DNA of 22,281 bases, taken from positions 1 through 22,281 of the forward strand of contig PWFZ01000419.1 of NCBI GenBank assembly GCA_003555185.1. Reading direction: 5' to 3'. Position 1 is the stretch's first letter, and each line of letters begins with the position of its first letter. The notes beneath the pieces were generated by a model. It had not been told where the DNA came from. It saw only the letters and a list, made by a program, of their open reading frames with translations, and did no database searches. The position numbers and the translations under genes were made by a program. The stretch comes from Balneolaceae bacterium. GTDB lineage: Bacteria > Bacteroidota > Rhodothermia > Balneolales > Balneolaceae. Below, one piece after another: positions 1 through 7,264 of the stretch.

Positions 1-136
1 ACTTGTGCCCCCAATCAACGTTTCCAGGATGGCAATTGAGTTTAGACATCGATGACGCGAGGTTTTTAATTAGAGTAGCGCAAGCGTCCCGCATGAAATG
101 GCGCAAGTATCCACTTGTGCCCCCAATCAACGTTTC
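1..136. repeat. 24-bp direct repeat (1-24 and 113-136) with hairpin
   Basis: Positions 1-24 and 113-136 are identical (both begin ACTTGTGCCCCC and end CAACGTTTC). Sequence on either side of the two copies differs. The second copy is the right arm of a hairpin: GCGCAAGT (101-108), loop ATCC, ACTTGTGC (113-120), with one G-T pair. A second left-arm-like stretch, GCGCAAGCGTCCC, lies at 78-90. The pattern looks like a REP-type palindromic repeat, and the first copy is presumably cut by the window edge. No gene is visible in 1-227. Confidence 0.7.
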
Positions 137-185
137 ACGAGGGGTCTTTTATAAAAGCTCTCATTATCAATCGAACTGACCGACT

Positions 186-221
186 CTGGCAGGAACCCGA
201 AATACACGGGCACTCTGCCAG
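186..221. repeat. Two-tier hairpin 3' of clpB (copy A of a dispersed family)
   Basis: The outer stem is CTGGCAG (186-192) with CTGCCAG (215-221). The inner stem is CCCG (196-199) with CGGG (207-210), around a 7-nt loop. It starts 6 nt past the clpB stop codon. A second copy lies at 9705-9740 behind the DAHP synthase gene. It has no T tract next to it, so it is not a textbook Rho-independent terminator, although it could act as a 3'-end stabiliser. Confidence 0.65.
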
Positions 222-227
222 GACGCT

Positions 228-2864
228 TTAATCAGCCCACGCATCTGCATCTTCATACACGATTGCAAACTCAAGGTGCTCTTTGCCTTTGCTTACGGTT
301 GCTTCATATTCAACGTGCTCATCAGGGTCATCCCGCTCAATAAGTTGTTTTGCCAGCTGATTTACTATTTGCGTCTGAATAACCCGCTTCAACGGTCTTG
401 CGCCATATACCGGATCATATCCGCGAATGGCCAGCCAGTCTTTCACTGCATCGGATGCTGATAGCCTTACATTATTCTTAGCCAGCATCGCATCAATTCG
501 TTTCAACTGAATATCAACGATTTCACGAATGTGAGTTTTATCCAGCGGATGAAATACGACTACATCATCAATTCGGTTTAAGAATTCCGGACGGATGGTT
601 TTTCTAAGCTGCTCCATCAATTTATTCTGAAGTTCTGTATAGGTAGACTCATCCATCGCACCGCCACTTTTCTCGATCTCCTCCGAAATCAGATGTGAAC
701 CAATGTTACTGGTCATAATCACAATCGTGTTGGTAAAATCAACGGTTACGCCTTTGTTATCTGTCAGGCGCCCGTCATCCAGAACCTGCAGCAAAATATT
801 GAATACATCCGGGTGTGCCTTTTCGATCTCATCAAGCAAAACTACGCTGTAGGGCTTGCGACGAACCGATTCAGTCAGCTGTCCACCCTCTTCATATCCC
901 ACATAACCGGGAGGTGAACCAATCAAACGGCTGACGCTGTGCTTTTCCATATACTCACTCATATCGAGGCGAATCATGGCGTCTTCGTCATTAAACAGAA
1001 AATCTGCCAGTGATCGTGCAAGTTCGGTTTTACCCACACCGGTTGATCCAAGGAACATGAACGACCCGATGGGTCGCATCTCGTCCTGCAATCCCGCACG
1101 TGAACGCCGTACCGCATCAGAGACGGCCTCAATCGCCTGATGCTGCCCAATCACCCGCTTATGAAGTTCATCCTCCAGCTTGAGCAATTTCTGCCGCTCG
1201 CTCGATAACATTTTCTTCACAGGAATCCCGGTCCATCGGGAAACGATATCCGCAATTTCCTCGGCTTCGACTTGCTCTTTTAAAAGTGAACTGTCTTCCT
1301 GTATTTCATCCAGTTTTTCTTTGGCTTCTACAAGATCTTTTTCCAGTTGGGTGATAGTTCCATATCTCAGCTCGGCAACTTTTTCGTAATTCCCTTCACG
1401 CTCTGCCTTATCGGCTTGATTTCTCGCCGTTTCCACAGCCTGTTTCAATTCGCGCGCTTTTTGGATAAGGCCACGTTCCAGATCCCACTGCGTACGCATA
1501 GATTTTCGGCGTTCTTCAAGGTCAGCCAGATCTTTCTCATTTGTTTTAAGCTTGCCCTCATCCTTCTCCCTTTTCAGGGCTTCGCGCTCAATCTCCAGCT
1601 GACGAATCTGCCGCTCAATACTATCAAGCTCTTCCGGCATGGAATCAATTTCCAGCCTTAAACGGGAAGCGGCCTCATCGATCAGGTCAATCGCTTTATC
1701 GGGAAGAAACCGATCAGAAATATATCTGTGCGATAGCTCTGCGGCAGCCACAATAGCTGAATCGGTAATTCTCACACCATGATGCAGCTCATACCTTTCC
1801 TGAAGTCCGCGAAGAATAGAAACTGTATCCTCAACGCTTGGCTCGCCGACAAAAACTGTTTGAAGGCGTCGCTCTAATGCTTTGTCCTTCTCAATATACT
1901 TTCGGTATTCCGTTAATGTAGTGGCGCCAATGGCATGAAGTTCGCCCCTTGCAAGCGAGGGTTTAAGAATATTTGCAGCGTCCATCGATCCCTCTGTTGC
2001 TCCGGCTCCGACCAACGTGTGGATTTCATCAATGAAAAGAATCATCTCACCTTCAGAGTCCATCACCTCTTTAACCACAGCTTTCAGTCGCTCTTCAAAC
2101 TCACCACGGAATTTGGTCCCGGCAACAAGAGCGCCCATATCTAGCGCAACAATTCGTTTTGTCTTTAGCCCCTCAGGAACATCACCACGTACAATTCGCA
2201 GTGCCAACCCTTCCGCAATGGCTGTTTTCCCCACTCCTGGCTCTCCGATAAGCACCGGATTGTTTTTTGTCCGGCGTGATAAAATCTGCATCACGCGTCT
2301 AATTTCCTGATCCCTACCAATAACCGGATCAAGCTTATTTCTTTCTGCCAGCTCATTTAAATCACGGGCATATTTCTTTAAAGCCTGATAACGACTTTCC
2401 GCATTGGGATCGTCCACTTTTTGTGAACCGCGAACCTCTTTTAAAACCTGTAGAATTTTATCTTTCGTTACACCGTTCGATTTTAGCAGATCCGAGGTAT
2501 CACTTTTCGTATTGGTAATTCCAAGTAAAACATGCTCGGAGCTGATATACTCATCATCCAGCTCATCCGCCTCTTTTTGAGCCTGATCAAACACTGATTT
2601 TGTATTGTTTGATAAATACTGCCCGGAAACAGACGCACCTTTAACCACCGGAAATGATTTAATTTGCTTATCTAAACGATCCCGAATAGTAGGAATACTG
2701 ACCCCTATTTTCTTCAACGTCGTCAGCACTACATTTTCGGAATCGCTGAGTAGCGATTGCAAAATATGCGCCGGTTCCACTGCCTGATGATTACTGTTTT
2801 GGGCTAGTTCTAATGCCGCCTGAACAGCCTCTTGTGCCTTGATTGTAAATTTGTTGAAATTCAT
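228..2864 (-). CDS. clpB: ATP-dependent chaperone/disaggregase ClpB
   Basis: Cytosolic hexameric AAA+ disaggregase that works with DnaK/DnaJ to pull proteins out of aggregates. At 878 aa it is close to the usual ~860. Domains seen: Clp N-terminal repeat domain (about 1-145); first AAA+ module with Walker A GEPGVGKT (207-214) and Walker B FIDE (277-280); a long charged coiled-coil middle domain (about 405-530), which distinguishes ClpB from ClpA/ClpC; second AAA+ module with Walker A GSTGVGKT (606-613), pore loop GYVG (653-656) and Walker B LLDE (676-679); C-terminal small domain with the sensor-2 motif YGARPLKR. The start is ATG at 2864 with AAAAGG a few bases upstream. No CIRCE element was recognised upstream. 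It lies in a minus-strand neighbourhood with cbpA, degP and hsp20, which suggests a shared stress role. No key residue is missing. Confidence 0.98.
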   Translation of the reverse strand: MNFNKFTIKAQEAVQAALELAQNSNHQAVEPAHILQSLLSDSENVVLTTLKKIGVSIPTIRDRLDKQIKSFPVVKGASVSGQYLSNNTKSVFDQAQKEADELDDEYISSEHVLLGITNTKSDTSDLLKSNGVTKDKILQVLKEVRGSQKVDDPNAESRYQALKKYARDLNELAERNKLDPVIGRDQEIRRVMQILSRRTKNNPVLIGEPGVGKTAIAEGLALRIVRGDVPEGLKTKRIVALDMGALVAGTKFRGEFEERLKAVVKEVMDSEGEMILFIDEIHTLVGAGATEGSMDAANILKPSLARGELHAIGATTLTEYRKYIEKDKALERRLQTVFVGEPSVEDTVSILRGLQERYELHHGVRITDSAIVAAAELSHRYISDRFLPDKAIDLIDEAASRLRLEIDSMPEELDSIERQIRQLEIEREALKREKDEGKLKTNEKDLADLEERRKSMRTQWDLERGLIQKARELKQAVETARNQADKAEREGNYEKVAELRYGTITQLEKDLVEAKEKLDEIQEDSSLLKEQVEAEEIADIVSRWTGIPVKKMLSSERQKLLKLEDELHKRVIGQHQAIEAVSDAVRRSRAGLQDEMRPIGSFMFLGSTGVGKTELARSLADFLFNDEDAMIRLDMSEYMEKHSVSRLIGSPPGYVGYEEGGQLTESVRRKPYSVVLLDEIEKAHPDVFNILLQVLDDGRLTDNKGVTVDFTNTIVIMTSNIGSHLISEEIEKSGGAMDESTYTELQNKLMEQLRKTIRPEFLNRIDDVVVFHPLDKTHIREIVDIQLKRIDAMLAKNNVRLSASDAVKDWLAIRGYDPVYGARPLKRVIQTQIVNQLAKQLIERDDPDEHVEYEATVSKGKEHLEFAIVYEDADAWAD

Positions 2865-3072
2865 AGCCTTTTGATTTACTTGGTTTTACTATGAATACTC
2901 GCCAAAAACGTACCAATTTTGAATTTATGACGGATTTACAGCTAATATTTCATCCTTTCATCAAACGTGACCGATTGACAAGGTAAGTCTGCAATAAGTT
3001 ATTGTTTCGACCAATATTGGCAGTAGTATAAATGGTAAAAAACAAAAAAGGGCTTTTGAAAAAACCCCATCA

Positions 3073-3154
3073 TAACATCATGCCGAACCTCGATCCCATG
3101 TTATTGCGGACCCCGATCTAAATTATAACGTCATGCCGGACTCCGATCCGGCAT
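3073..3154. repeat. REP-like palindrome cluster, GTCATGCCG family
   Basis: The intact unit at 3130-3156 has stem ATGCCGGA (3133-3140) with TCCGGCAT (3147-3154) and loop CTCCGA. A degenerate direct copy begins at 3073 (ATAACATCATGCCGAACCTC, compared with ATAACGTCATGCCGGACTCC in the intact unit). A further partial copy, TTGCGGACCCCGATC, begins near 3104. An inverted, sequence-diverged unit with the same architecture is at 3399-3424. Confidence 0.7.
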
Positions 3155-3242
3155 CTCCGTGTTTCGATCTGGGTACCTACTAACAACAAACCACAGATTA
3201 AACCAGATTGGTGATATATCGCTTCGCGTTCAAAAAATGAGC

Positions 3243-3262
3243 GTCCCGAAGGATTTCGGGAC
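3243..3262. repeat. GTCCCGAA-GGAT-TTCGGGAC hairpin
   Basis: A perfect 8-bp stem with a 4-nt loop. The same arms, with loop AGCT, occur at 22206-22225 inside the broken tRNA-like sequence. The sequence directly after it, GGGATGAC (3263-3270), is an inverted counterpart of the GTCATGCC start at 3130. The stretch 3130-3270 may therefore be one composite repeat unit. Confidence 0.7.
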
Positions 3263-3315
3263 GGGATGACTAGGGTCTGTTCCTGTATAATCCCCCTACC
3301 TGTTGCCAATAAAAA

Positions 3316-3352
3316 AACCCGAATAGTCATAAAGACCATCGGGTTATTTTTT
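3316..3352 (-). terminator. Rho-independent terminator, possibly bidirectional
   Basis: Arms AACCCGA (3316-3322) and TCGGGTT (3339-3345) form a stem, with GTC/GAC pairing further inside. On the minus strand the hairpin runs into seven T (3317-3311 complement), which suits the end of the small secreted gene whose stop is at 3446. On the plus strand it is followed by ATTTTTTC, so it could stop transcripts from both sides. Confidence 0.75.
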
Positions 3353-3398
3353 CTCAATGGGCAGGTTTTCGGAAAAACCTTTCCAAAACTACAGTGCG

Positions 3399-3424
3399 AG
3401 ATACCGCATCAAGTGCGGTATGAC
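3399..3424. repeat. REP-like palindrome, inverted relative to 3130-3156
   Basis: Stem ATACCGCA (3401-3408) with TGCGGTAT (3414-3421), loop TCAAG, followed by GAC. Read in reverse complement it begins GTCATACCGCACTT, which aligns with GTCATGCCGGACTCC at 3130. The stem bases changed in pairs (A-T versus G-C, C-G versus G-C), so base pairing is kept while the sequence differs. Confidence 0.7.
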
Positions 3425-3445
3425 TCCATAGGAAATAATTACTTC

Positions 3446-3904
3446 TTAATTCGCCGTATATCTATCAGCGTTAAGTCTTTCATTTAAAAAATGAAATGCA
3501 TCGTCCTTATCTTTCATATTTGCCAATGGTGTCAGATCTGAACCAAATCGGTCCTGATTTTTCATCAGTGCGAGTGTCAACACTGCTCTGTAACGAATGA
3601 AATGAGTGTCTGCATTTTGCGCTAAATTATTTAATGCAGTTTTCACATCTTCAGAATCGAATTCACTGTAAGTAGCTTTGAAAACTATGATTTGATGAAA
3701 TGAAGACTCTAATACTCCGTCAACATCTGAGGATAATCCATACACAAAAGCTTTTTCCATTTGATTGAAAAGTACCTCTTTGTCATTGTTGATTTTCTCA
3801 ACAGAATTAGAATCTGTTTGTGCTGTTGCCTGAACAAGCTCAACTCCTGTAAATGCCAATGAGATTAAAAGTACTGTAGTGATATTTTTTATAAGTGATT
3901 TCAT
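3446..3904 (-). CDS. Small secreted protein of unknown function
   Basis: 152 aa. The N-terminus has a lysine-containing start, a hydrophobic core (about residues 9-22) and a plausible signal peptidase site after ATA (near residue 28), so export is likely. The mature part is mostly helical and charged. It carries an alanine/leucine-rich stretch (about 95-115) resembling an irregular HEAT-like helical pair, but I do not recognise a named family. The ATG at 3904 is preceded by A/T-rich sequence without a clear Shine-Dalgarno. It is transcribed alone: a terminator lies about 95 bp downstream and more than 400 bp separate it from the divergent macrodomain gene. The signal peptide and ordinary codon pattern make it a convincing gene. 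Its function is unknown. Confidence 0.75.
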   Translation of the reverse strand: MKSLIKNITTVLLISLAFTGVELVQATAQTDSNSVEKINNDKEVLFNQMEKAFVYGLSSDVDGVLESSFHQIIVFKATYSEFDSEDVKTALNNLAQNADTHFIRYRAVLTLALMKNQDRFGSDLTPLANMKDKDDAFHFLNERLNADRYTAN

Positions 3905-4336
3905 AATGATTTTTTTAAGTGAATCCTGAAAGTGAAATTACCTTCTTTGAACCACTCTTAAGTTATCATGAAATCATTTTTAAGATCAATGTTTTGGGTA
4001 GCTTGAATTCAATTCTCTCTGTTAGGTAACTGACACTACTTCAGACATTTTTACTGAAAGCACTTCCATAAAATACTTCTTAACATTCCCTTAACAGACT
4101 ATTCTGCCTTTTTTCTATTTAGCGCTGAATGCTCCTTGAAAAACCGCTTACAAAAATTCAATCTATTGGAATCGCTTTTATTTTTTTTCACTAAAAATTA
4201 TTTTTACTGACAAATAAACATGCATTTTTCACTACATATTTAGCCTAAAAGCGCTTTTAAATATTGCATGTCAGCAACTATTTTTCCAATTTTAATAAAA
4301 ACAAGAGTTTAATTGTGCGCCAAAACACATACGATC
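3905..4336. other. Divergent A/T-rich intergenic region
   Basis: These 432 bases lie between the divergent small secreted gene (minus) and the macrodomain gene (plus), so they must hold both promoters. The DNA is strongly A/T rich. The only clear structure is a perfect 14-bp palindrome at 4246-4259. No RNA gene or credible small coding frame was seen, and promoter boxes could not be assigned with confidence. Confidence 0.6.
4246..4259. promoter_or_regulatory. Perfect 14-bp palindrome upstream of macrodomain gene
   Basis: TAAAAGCGCTTTTA reads identically on both strands and lies 77 bp upstream of the ATG at 4337. Its size and symmetry would suit a dimeric regulator, but A/T-rich DNA produces such palindromes by chance fairly often. 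No second copy was found in the window. Confidence 0.3.
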
Positions 4337-4870
4337 ATGAAAATCACATCAAAACATACTGCAGTTGAAATTGCAATTGGAGACATCACTAATCAAACAG
4401 ATATGGATGCCATCGTTAATGCCGCTAATGCTGAATTACGGACAGGCGGTGGAGTAGCAGGCGCCATTCATCGAAAAGGCGACCCAGAGCTTACAGAACT
4501 TACACGCCCACTGGCCCCTATCAACCCTGGCGACGCCGTTATCACCGAGGCACCGGGACTTCCAAATAAGTATGTGATTCACTGTCTGGGGCCGGTTTAT
4601 GGAAGTGATGAACCTTCTGATACGCTATTGGCAAAATGCTACAAAAATGCGCTATATCTGGCAGAAAAGCATGAATTAAAAAGCATAGCCTTTCCTGCGA
4701 TTTCTACAGGTGCCTTTGGTTACCCCATGCCTGATGCCGCCCGAATTGCTATAGAATCTATTATTTTCGAAACGCATGAACTGGACTCTGTTGAAACCAT
4801 CAGAATTGTACTTTTTGATGAGAAGTCTTTTAAAATTCATAAAGATGTTCTTGAACAAGTGGAGGTATAA
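4337..4870 (+). CDS. Macrodomain protein (ADP-ribose binding, possible deacylase/hydrolase)
   Basis: A stand-alone macrodomain, 177 aa from the ATG at 4337. An in-frame TTG at 4313 would add 8 residues, but the macro fold begins just after the ATG. Motifs: GDIT with Asp16; VNAAN (27-31); the GGGVAGAIH loop (37-45); the phosphate loop ISTGAFGYP (122-130). Family members bind ADP-ribose, and many remove ADP-ribose from proteins or deacetylate O-acetyl-ADP-ribose. In MacroD/YmdB-type enzymes the loop normally reads GGVDGAIH with a catalytic Asp. Here that position is Ala41, as in AF1521-type macrodomains (GGGVA). Binding is therefore well supported, whereas hydrolysis by the MacroD mechanism is doubtful. 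It is the only plus-strand gene within the minus-strand block and is probably monocistronic. No partner ADP-ribosyltransferase or sirtuin is visible. Confidence 0.93.
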   Translation: MKITSKHTAVEIAIGDITNQTDMDAIVNAANAELRTGGGVAGAIHRKGDPELTELTRPLAPINPGDAVITEAPGLPNKYVIHCLGPVYGSDEPSDTLLAKCYKNALYLAEKHELKSIAFPAISTGAFGYPMPDAARIAIESIIFETHELDSVETIRIVLFDEKSFKIHKDVLEQVEV

Positions 4871-4883
4871 AAAACGGGGGAAC

Positions 4884-4988
4884 CACAAAGGTCACGGAGA
4901 GCACAAAGGAGGAGTAAAACAAAGAAAGAATGCTTTGTATTCCAAAACAGGAGCTTCGGGTTACGTAGCTCGGACGTCCTCGTCCGAA
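4884..4988. repeat. Intergenic repeat patch with 7-bp hairpin
   Basis: CACAAAGG occurs twice (4884-4891 and 4902-4909) in a sequence of the 'accacaaaggtcac' kind often seen as intergenic filler. CAGGAGCTTCGGGTTACGT (4948-4966) recurs exactly at 5093-5111. Next to it is the hairpin TCGGACG (4970-4976), loop TCCT, CGTCCGA (4981-4987). No protein-like frame is present here. Confidence 0.6.
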
Positions 4989-5092
4989 TGCCACGTGATC
5001 TGGTGTTTAAGCTTCTCCTTATCTCTCAAAAACCTTCAATTTCGAACTTCAATTGCGAAGTGAATGTAGTATTGAAATAGTAAATTCCGAAG

Positions 5093-5111
5093 CAGGAGCT
5101 TCGGGTTACGT
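5093..5111. repeat. Second copy of 19-bp repeat, touching nuclease stop codon
   Basis: CAGGAGCTTCGGGTTACGT is identical to 4948-4966. Its last base is the last base of the nuclease stop codon (TTA on the plus strand, 5111-5113). Similarity continues for a few bases beyond the repeat (ACTCG here, AGCTCG in the first copy), into the end of the gene. Confidence 0.65.
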
Positions 5112-5899
5112 TACTCGCTGTCGTAAATGTCATTCAATACTCCCGCCAAACGAACTCCGGCCTGAACCAATCGCTTTTGTACGGTATCATAATTTTTATA
5201 TCGATATTCATAACCGATTCGGTTGTTATCCGGAATATCGTATACATCTTCTCTGTATGATACAGACTCATACGCCCATTCCCTTACGGTTGCACTCTGC
5301 CACTCGGCTACTTTTTCCGGATCAATCGTGTCAATATTCATGGCCAGTTCGGTATAACTCATTTGGCGAGACATAATCATATCTGTATCCCATACCCTGT
5401 GCAGATTTGAATTATTTCCCATCCACTGTACTCTAACCTGATTTCCACCCATATCGTCGCCGGTTCCCACGTGCAAAGGCTGGTGGATATCACCCACCAT
5501 ATGCATAACCATTTTTAAATGATCGTACTCTTGCTCTGCCGAGAGTCCCCCCTCCTTTAACTCATCAATCAATTTCTCAAGTGCCCATATAATATCGCCA
5601 TCGGAATTTTTTTCTGCCTCTTCGTATGTCATTCCATCAGGTATTGTCACCCAATGCCATGTATTTGTGTAATCATAATTATCATCAGAGCGGATGTCAT
5701 CCATCCAAACTGTGGCACTCGCAATTGTTTCTTTTCCAATCACTCTCTCAATTTCGGCAGCTGTTTTTTCGGTGATGTGATTTTCAGCAATCTGTCCTGT
5801 AACATAGTGACCGACCTGTCCCCATTTTTCATTATGGTTTTCAAGATTTTCAGATGGAACAAAAAAGAAAAGTAACAGCAGTGATAAGAGAGCTTTCAT
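5111..5899 (-). CDS. Secreted S1/P1-type zinc nuclease
   Basis: 262 aa with a hydrophobic N-terminal signal sequence (about 1-16). S1/P1 nucleases bind three zinc ions and cleave single-stranded DNA/RNA to 5'-mononucleotides, often with 3'-nucleotidase activity; this one should act outside the cytoplasm. The full ligand set can be matched: Trp26 and His31 in WGQVGH (in S1/P1 enzymes the mature N-terminus is a Trp, so processing may occur right before Trp26), Asp67 in WMDD, His82 in TWHW, His133, Asp137 and His143 in HMVGDIHQPLH, and His167 and Asp171 in NLHRVWD. The GGNQ motif (151-154) is present. No cysteines are seen, so it lacks the disulfides of the fungal enzymes. Start ATG at 5899. A role in scavenging nucleotides or phosphate from external nucleic acid is likely by family. 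Neighbouring genes give no further hint. Confidence 0.93.
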   Translation of the reverse strand: MKALLSLLLLFFFVPSENLENHNEKWGQVGHYVTGQIAENHITEKTAAEIERVIGKETIASATVWMDDIRSDDNYDYTNTWHWVTIPDGMTYEEAEKNSDGDIIWALEKLIDELKEGGLSAEQEYDHLKMVMHMVGDIHQPLHVGTGDDMGGNQVRVQWMGNNSNLHRVWDTDMIMSRQMSYTELAMNIDTIDPEKVAEWQSATVREWAYESVSYREDVYDIPDNNRIGYEYRYKNYDTVQKRLVQAGVRLAGVLNDIYDSE

Positions 5900-6004
5900 G
5901 AGTGATAACTAGGGTTGGATTTAAAGACTGCTAATATTCAAATTATTCGTATGAGTTGCCACCGGCAGAATAAGATTTAAAGATTAGTTATATGTTCATG
6001 GCTC

Positions 6005-6163
6005 ACGTAACTCAGGGCGCTGATCTGAGAAGAATGGAATTCAGCACGCGGTTTAGTGGCATCATGCTCCCATAATTTATATCGCCTGATCTATGCATGA
6101 TTACTACAATACGCGGGTCAGCGACACCGCGCTACGTAACTAAGGTCACTGACCTGAAAAGAA
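6005..6163. repeat. Pair of ~30-bp imperfect direct repeats
   Basis: Units at 6005-6034 and 6134-6163 match at 25 of 30 positions (shared start ACGTAACT, shared CTGA and AAGAA). The second contains the 13-nt palindrome AGGTCACTGACCT and ends 3 nt before the cbpA stop codon at 6167. Between them is the G/C-rich potential hairpin CGCGGGTCAGCGACACCGCG (6113-6132). The TACGTAAC core is related, inverted, to the GTTACGTA sequence at 4960. Confidence 0.55.
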
Positions 6164-6166
6164 ATA

Positions 6167-7123
6167 TTAGTTCTTCCGTTCTTCGGCTAGCTTTTTGAAT
6201 AACTCTTTCTCTTTATCAGATAGGTTCTGTGGAAGTTTAATCTCTGTCTTCACGTAATAATCGCCCCTATTTCCATTCTTTCTGAATTCCGTCAGGCCAC
6301 GTCCGGGAAATTTAAACAGTTTCCCGTTTTGGGTACCTTCGGGTATAGTGAGTTTTACTTTACCGGTAAGTGTGGGGACAATCAGTTTTCCACCCAACAG
6401 CGCGGTATAGAGATCTACATCCACGGTTTGATAGATGTTTTTTCCTTTTCGTTCGAATCCTTCCGGAACGTCAATATTTACTTTTAGATATAAATCTCCC
6501 CGTGGCCCACCCATATTAGATGGCTGGCCTTTACCCTTCAGCTTTAACCGCTGACCCGATTCCATTCCGGCAGGAATTTTCACTTTCATCTGTTCGCCAT
6601 TTAAGCGAACAGTTTTTGTAGAACCTTCAACCACATCTTCAAGCGATACATTAATCACTGCTTCCGTATCTTGTCCACCGGGTCGCTGACGCCCACTCCG
6701 GTATTGCTGCTGTTGCTGAAAGCCACCACCACCGGCTCCTCCAAATAGAGACTCAAAAAAGCTGGAGAATGGGCTTCCGCTCTGGCCACCACCATGCTGC
6801 CCGCCAAATGCATCTTCGAAATTAACGTGTCTCCTCTGCTGACCACCATATTGTGACCAATCAAAATCACTGGCACCGCCGGCTCCTCCCTGTTGATATC
6901 GTTTCCAGTCAGACCCTGCCCGGTCATATAGCTTTCGTTTTTCGGGGTCTTTTAAAACCTCGTAAGCCTCCCCTACTTCTTTAAATTTCTCTTCAGACTT
7001 TGGGTTATCAGGGTTTTTATCAGGATGATATTTTGCCGCCAGTTTGCGGTACTTTTTCCTGATCTCTTCCTGTGTGGCAGATCGGTCAACTCCTAGTATT
7101 TTATAATAATCTTTGTAATCCAT
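6167..7123 (-). CDS. cbpA: Class B DnaJ co-chaperone (CbpA-like)
   Basis: 318 aa. J-domain at 1-70 with the HPD triad at 33-35, which stimulates the DnaK ATPase. A Gly/Phe/Gln-rich linker follows (about 78-150, including [13 protein letters not shown]). Two C-terminal substrate-binding beta domains follow (about 152-230 and 235-305, with [19 protein letters not shown] and [20 protein letters not shown]). The four CxxCxGxG zinc repeats of true DnaJ are absent, so this is a type II (CbpA-like) J-protein. The start at 7123 is supported by an unusually good Shine-Dalgarno for this window, GAGGTGA, six bases upstream. It follows degP on the same strand, but a terminator between them argues for its own promoter. 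The inverted repeat at 7159-7189 is a candidate control site. Confidence 0.95.
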   Translation of the reverse strand: MDYKDYYKILGVDRSATQEEIRKKYRKLAAKYHPDKNPDNPKSEEKFKEVGEAYEVLKDPEKRKLYDRAGSDWKRYQQGGAGGASDFDWSQYGGQQRRHVNFEDAFGGQHGGGQSGSPFSSFFESLFGGAGGGGFQQQQQYRSGRQRPGGQDTEAVINVSLEDVVEGSTKTVRLNGEQMKVKIPAGMESGQRLKLKGKGQPSNMGGPRGDLYLKVNIDVPEGFERKGKNIYQTVDVDLYTALLGGKLIVPTLTGKVKLTIPEGTQNGKLFKFPGRGLTEFRKNGNRGDYYVKTEIKLPQNLSDKEKELFKKLAEERKN

Positions 7124-7157
7124 TCATTTTCACCTCGTCCTTGGTAGTGCAAATGCT

Positions 7158-7192
7158 ATGCCATACATGAGTTTTATGCAGATTTGGCAAAA
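7158..7192 (-). promoter_or_regulatory. TGCCA...TTGGCA inverted repeat upstream of cbpA
   Basis: On the plus strand ATGCCA (7158-7163), 18 nt, ATTTGGCAAAA (7182-7192). The same two boxes, spaced by 17 nt, occur upstream of hsp20 at 9421-9454. The site ends 35 nt before the cbpA start. It may be an operator or part of a stress promoter; the protein that would bind it is unknown. Confidence 0.4.
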
Positions 7193-7210
7193 TTTCAAAA
7201 TATCATCCAT

Positions 7211-7246
7211 AAAAAAAGGCTTCTGCCGCAAAACGACAGAAGCCTT
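7211..7246 (-). terminator. Rho-independent terminator of degP
   Basis: A perfect 10-bp stem AAGGCTTCTG (7216-7225) / CAGAAGCCTT (7237-7246) with an 11-nt loop. Read on the minus strand it is followed by a run of seven or more T (complement of 7211-7217). It begins 19 nt after the degP stop, so it ends the degP transcript before cbpA. Confidence 0.93.
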
Positions 7247-7264
7247 AACCTCAACCAAAACATA

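Larger units (their letters stand above)
2865..3445. other. Gene-free interval with REP-like palindromes and a terminator
   Basis: These 581 bases separate clpB from the small secreted gene. The clpB-proximal part (2865-3060) should hold the clpB promoter, but no clear box was identified; CCAATATTGG (3011-3020) is a small perfect palindrome. The rest contains degenerate and intact REP-like units (3073-3154), the GTCCCGAA hairpin (3243-3262), a terminator (3316-3352) and a further REP unit (3399-3424). Short open frames here run through repeats and show no protein-like character. Confidence 0.7.

Noticed and set aside
186..221. Rho-independent terminator for clpB
   Set aside because: The hairpin is strong but there is no T tract on the minus-strand 3' side, and a related copy occurs at 9705-9740; it was kept as a repeat.
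1347..1661. 104-codon open frame opposite clpB
   Set aside because: It lies entirely antisense to the conserved clpB middle domain and its translation has no recognisable fold or start signal.
3130..3270. Insertion sequence or MITE with target-site duplication
   Set aside because: GTCAT-type inverted ends are suggestive, but they are only about 8 nt and no flanking direct duplication was found, so a full mobile-element call is not supported.
3118..3357. 79-codon minus-strand open frame between clpB and the secreted protein
   Set aside because: It is made of REP-like repeats and a terminator hairpin, so it is not a real protein gene.
4313..4336. TTG start for the macrodomain gene
   Set aside because: It adds eight residues outside the fold without a Shine-Dalgarno; the ATG at 4337 is simpler.
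5053..5376. 107-codon plus-strand open frame
   Set aside because: Overlaps the repeat at 5093 and then runs antisense through the nuclease gene.
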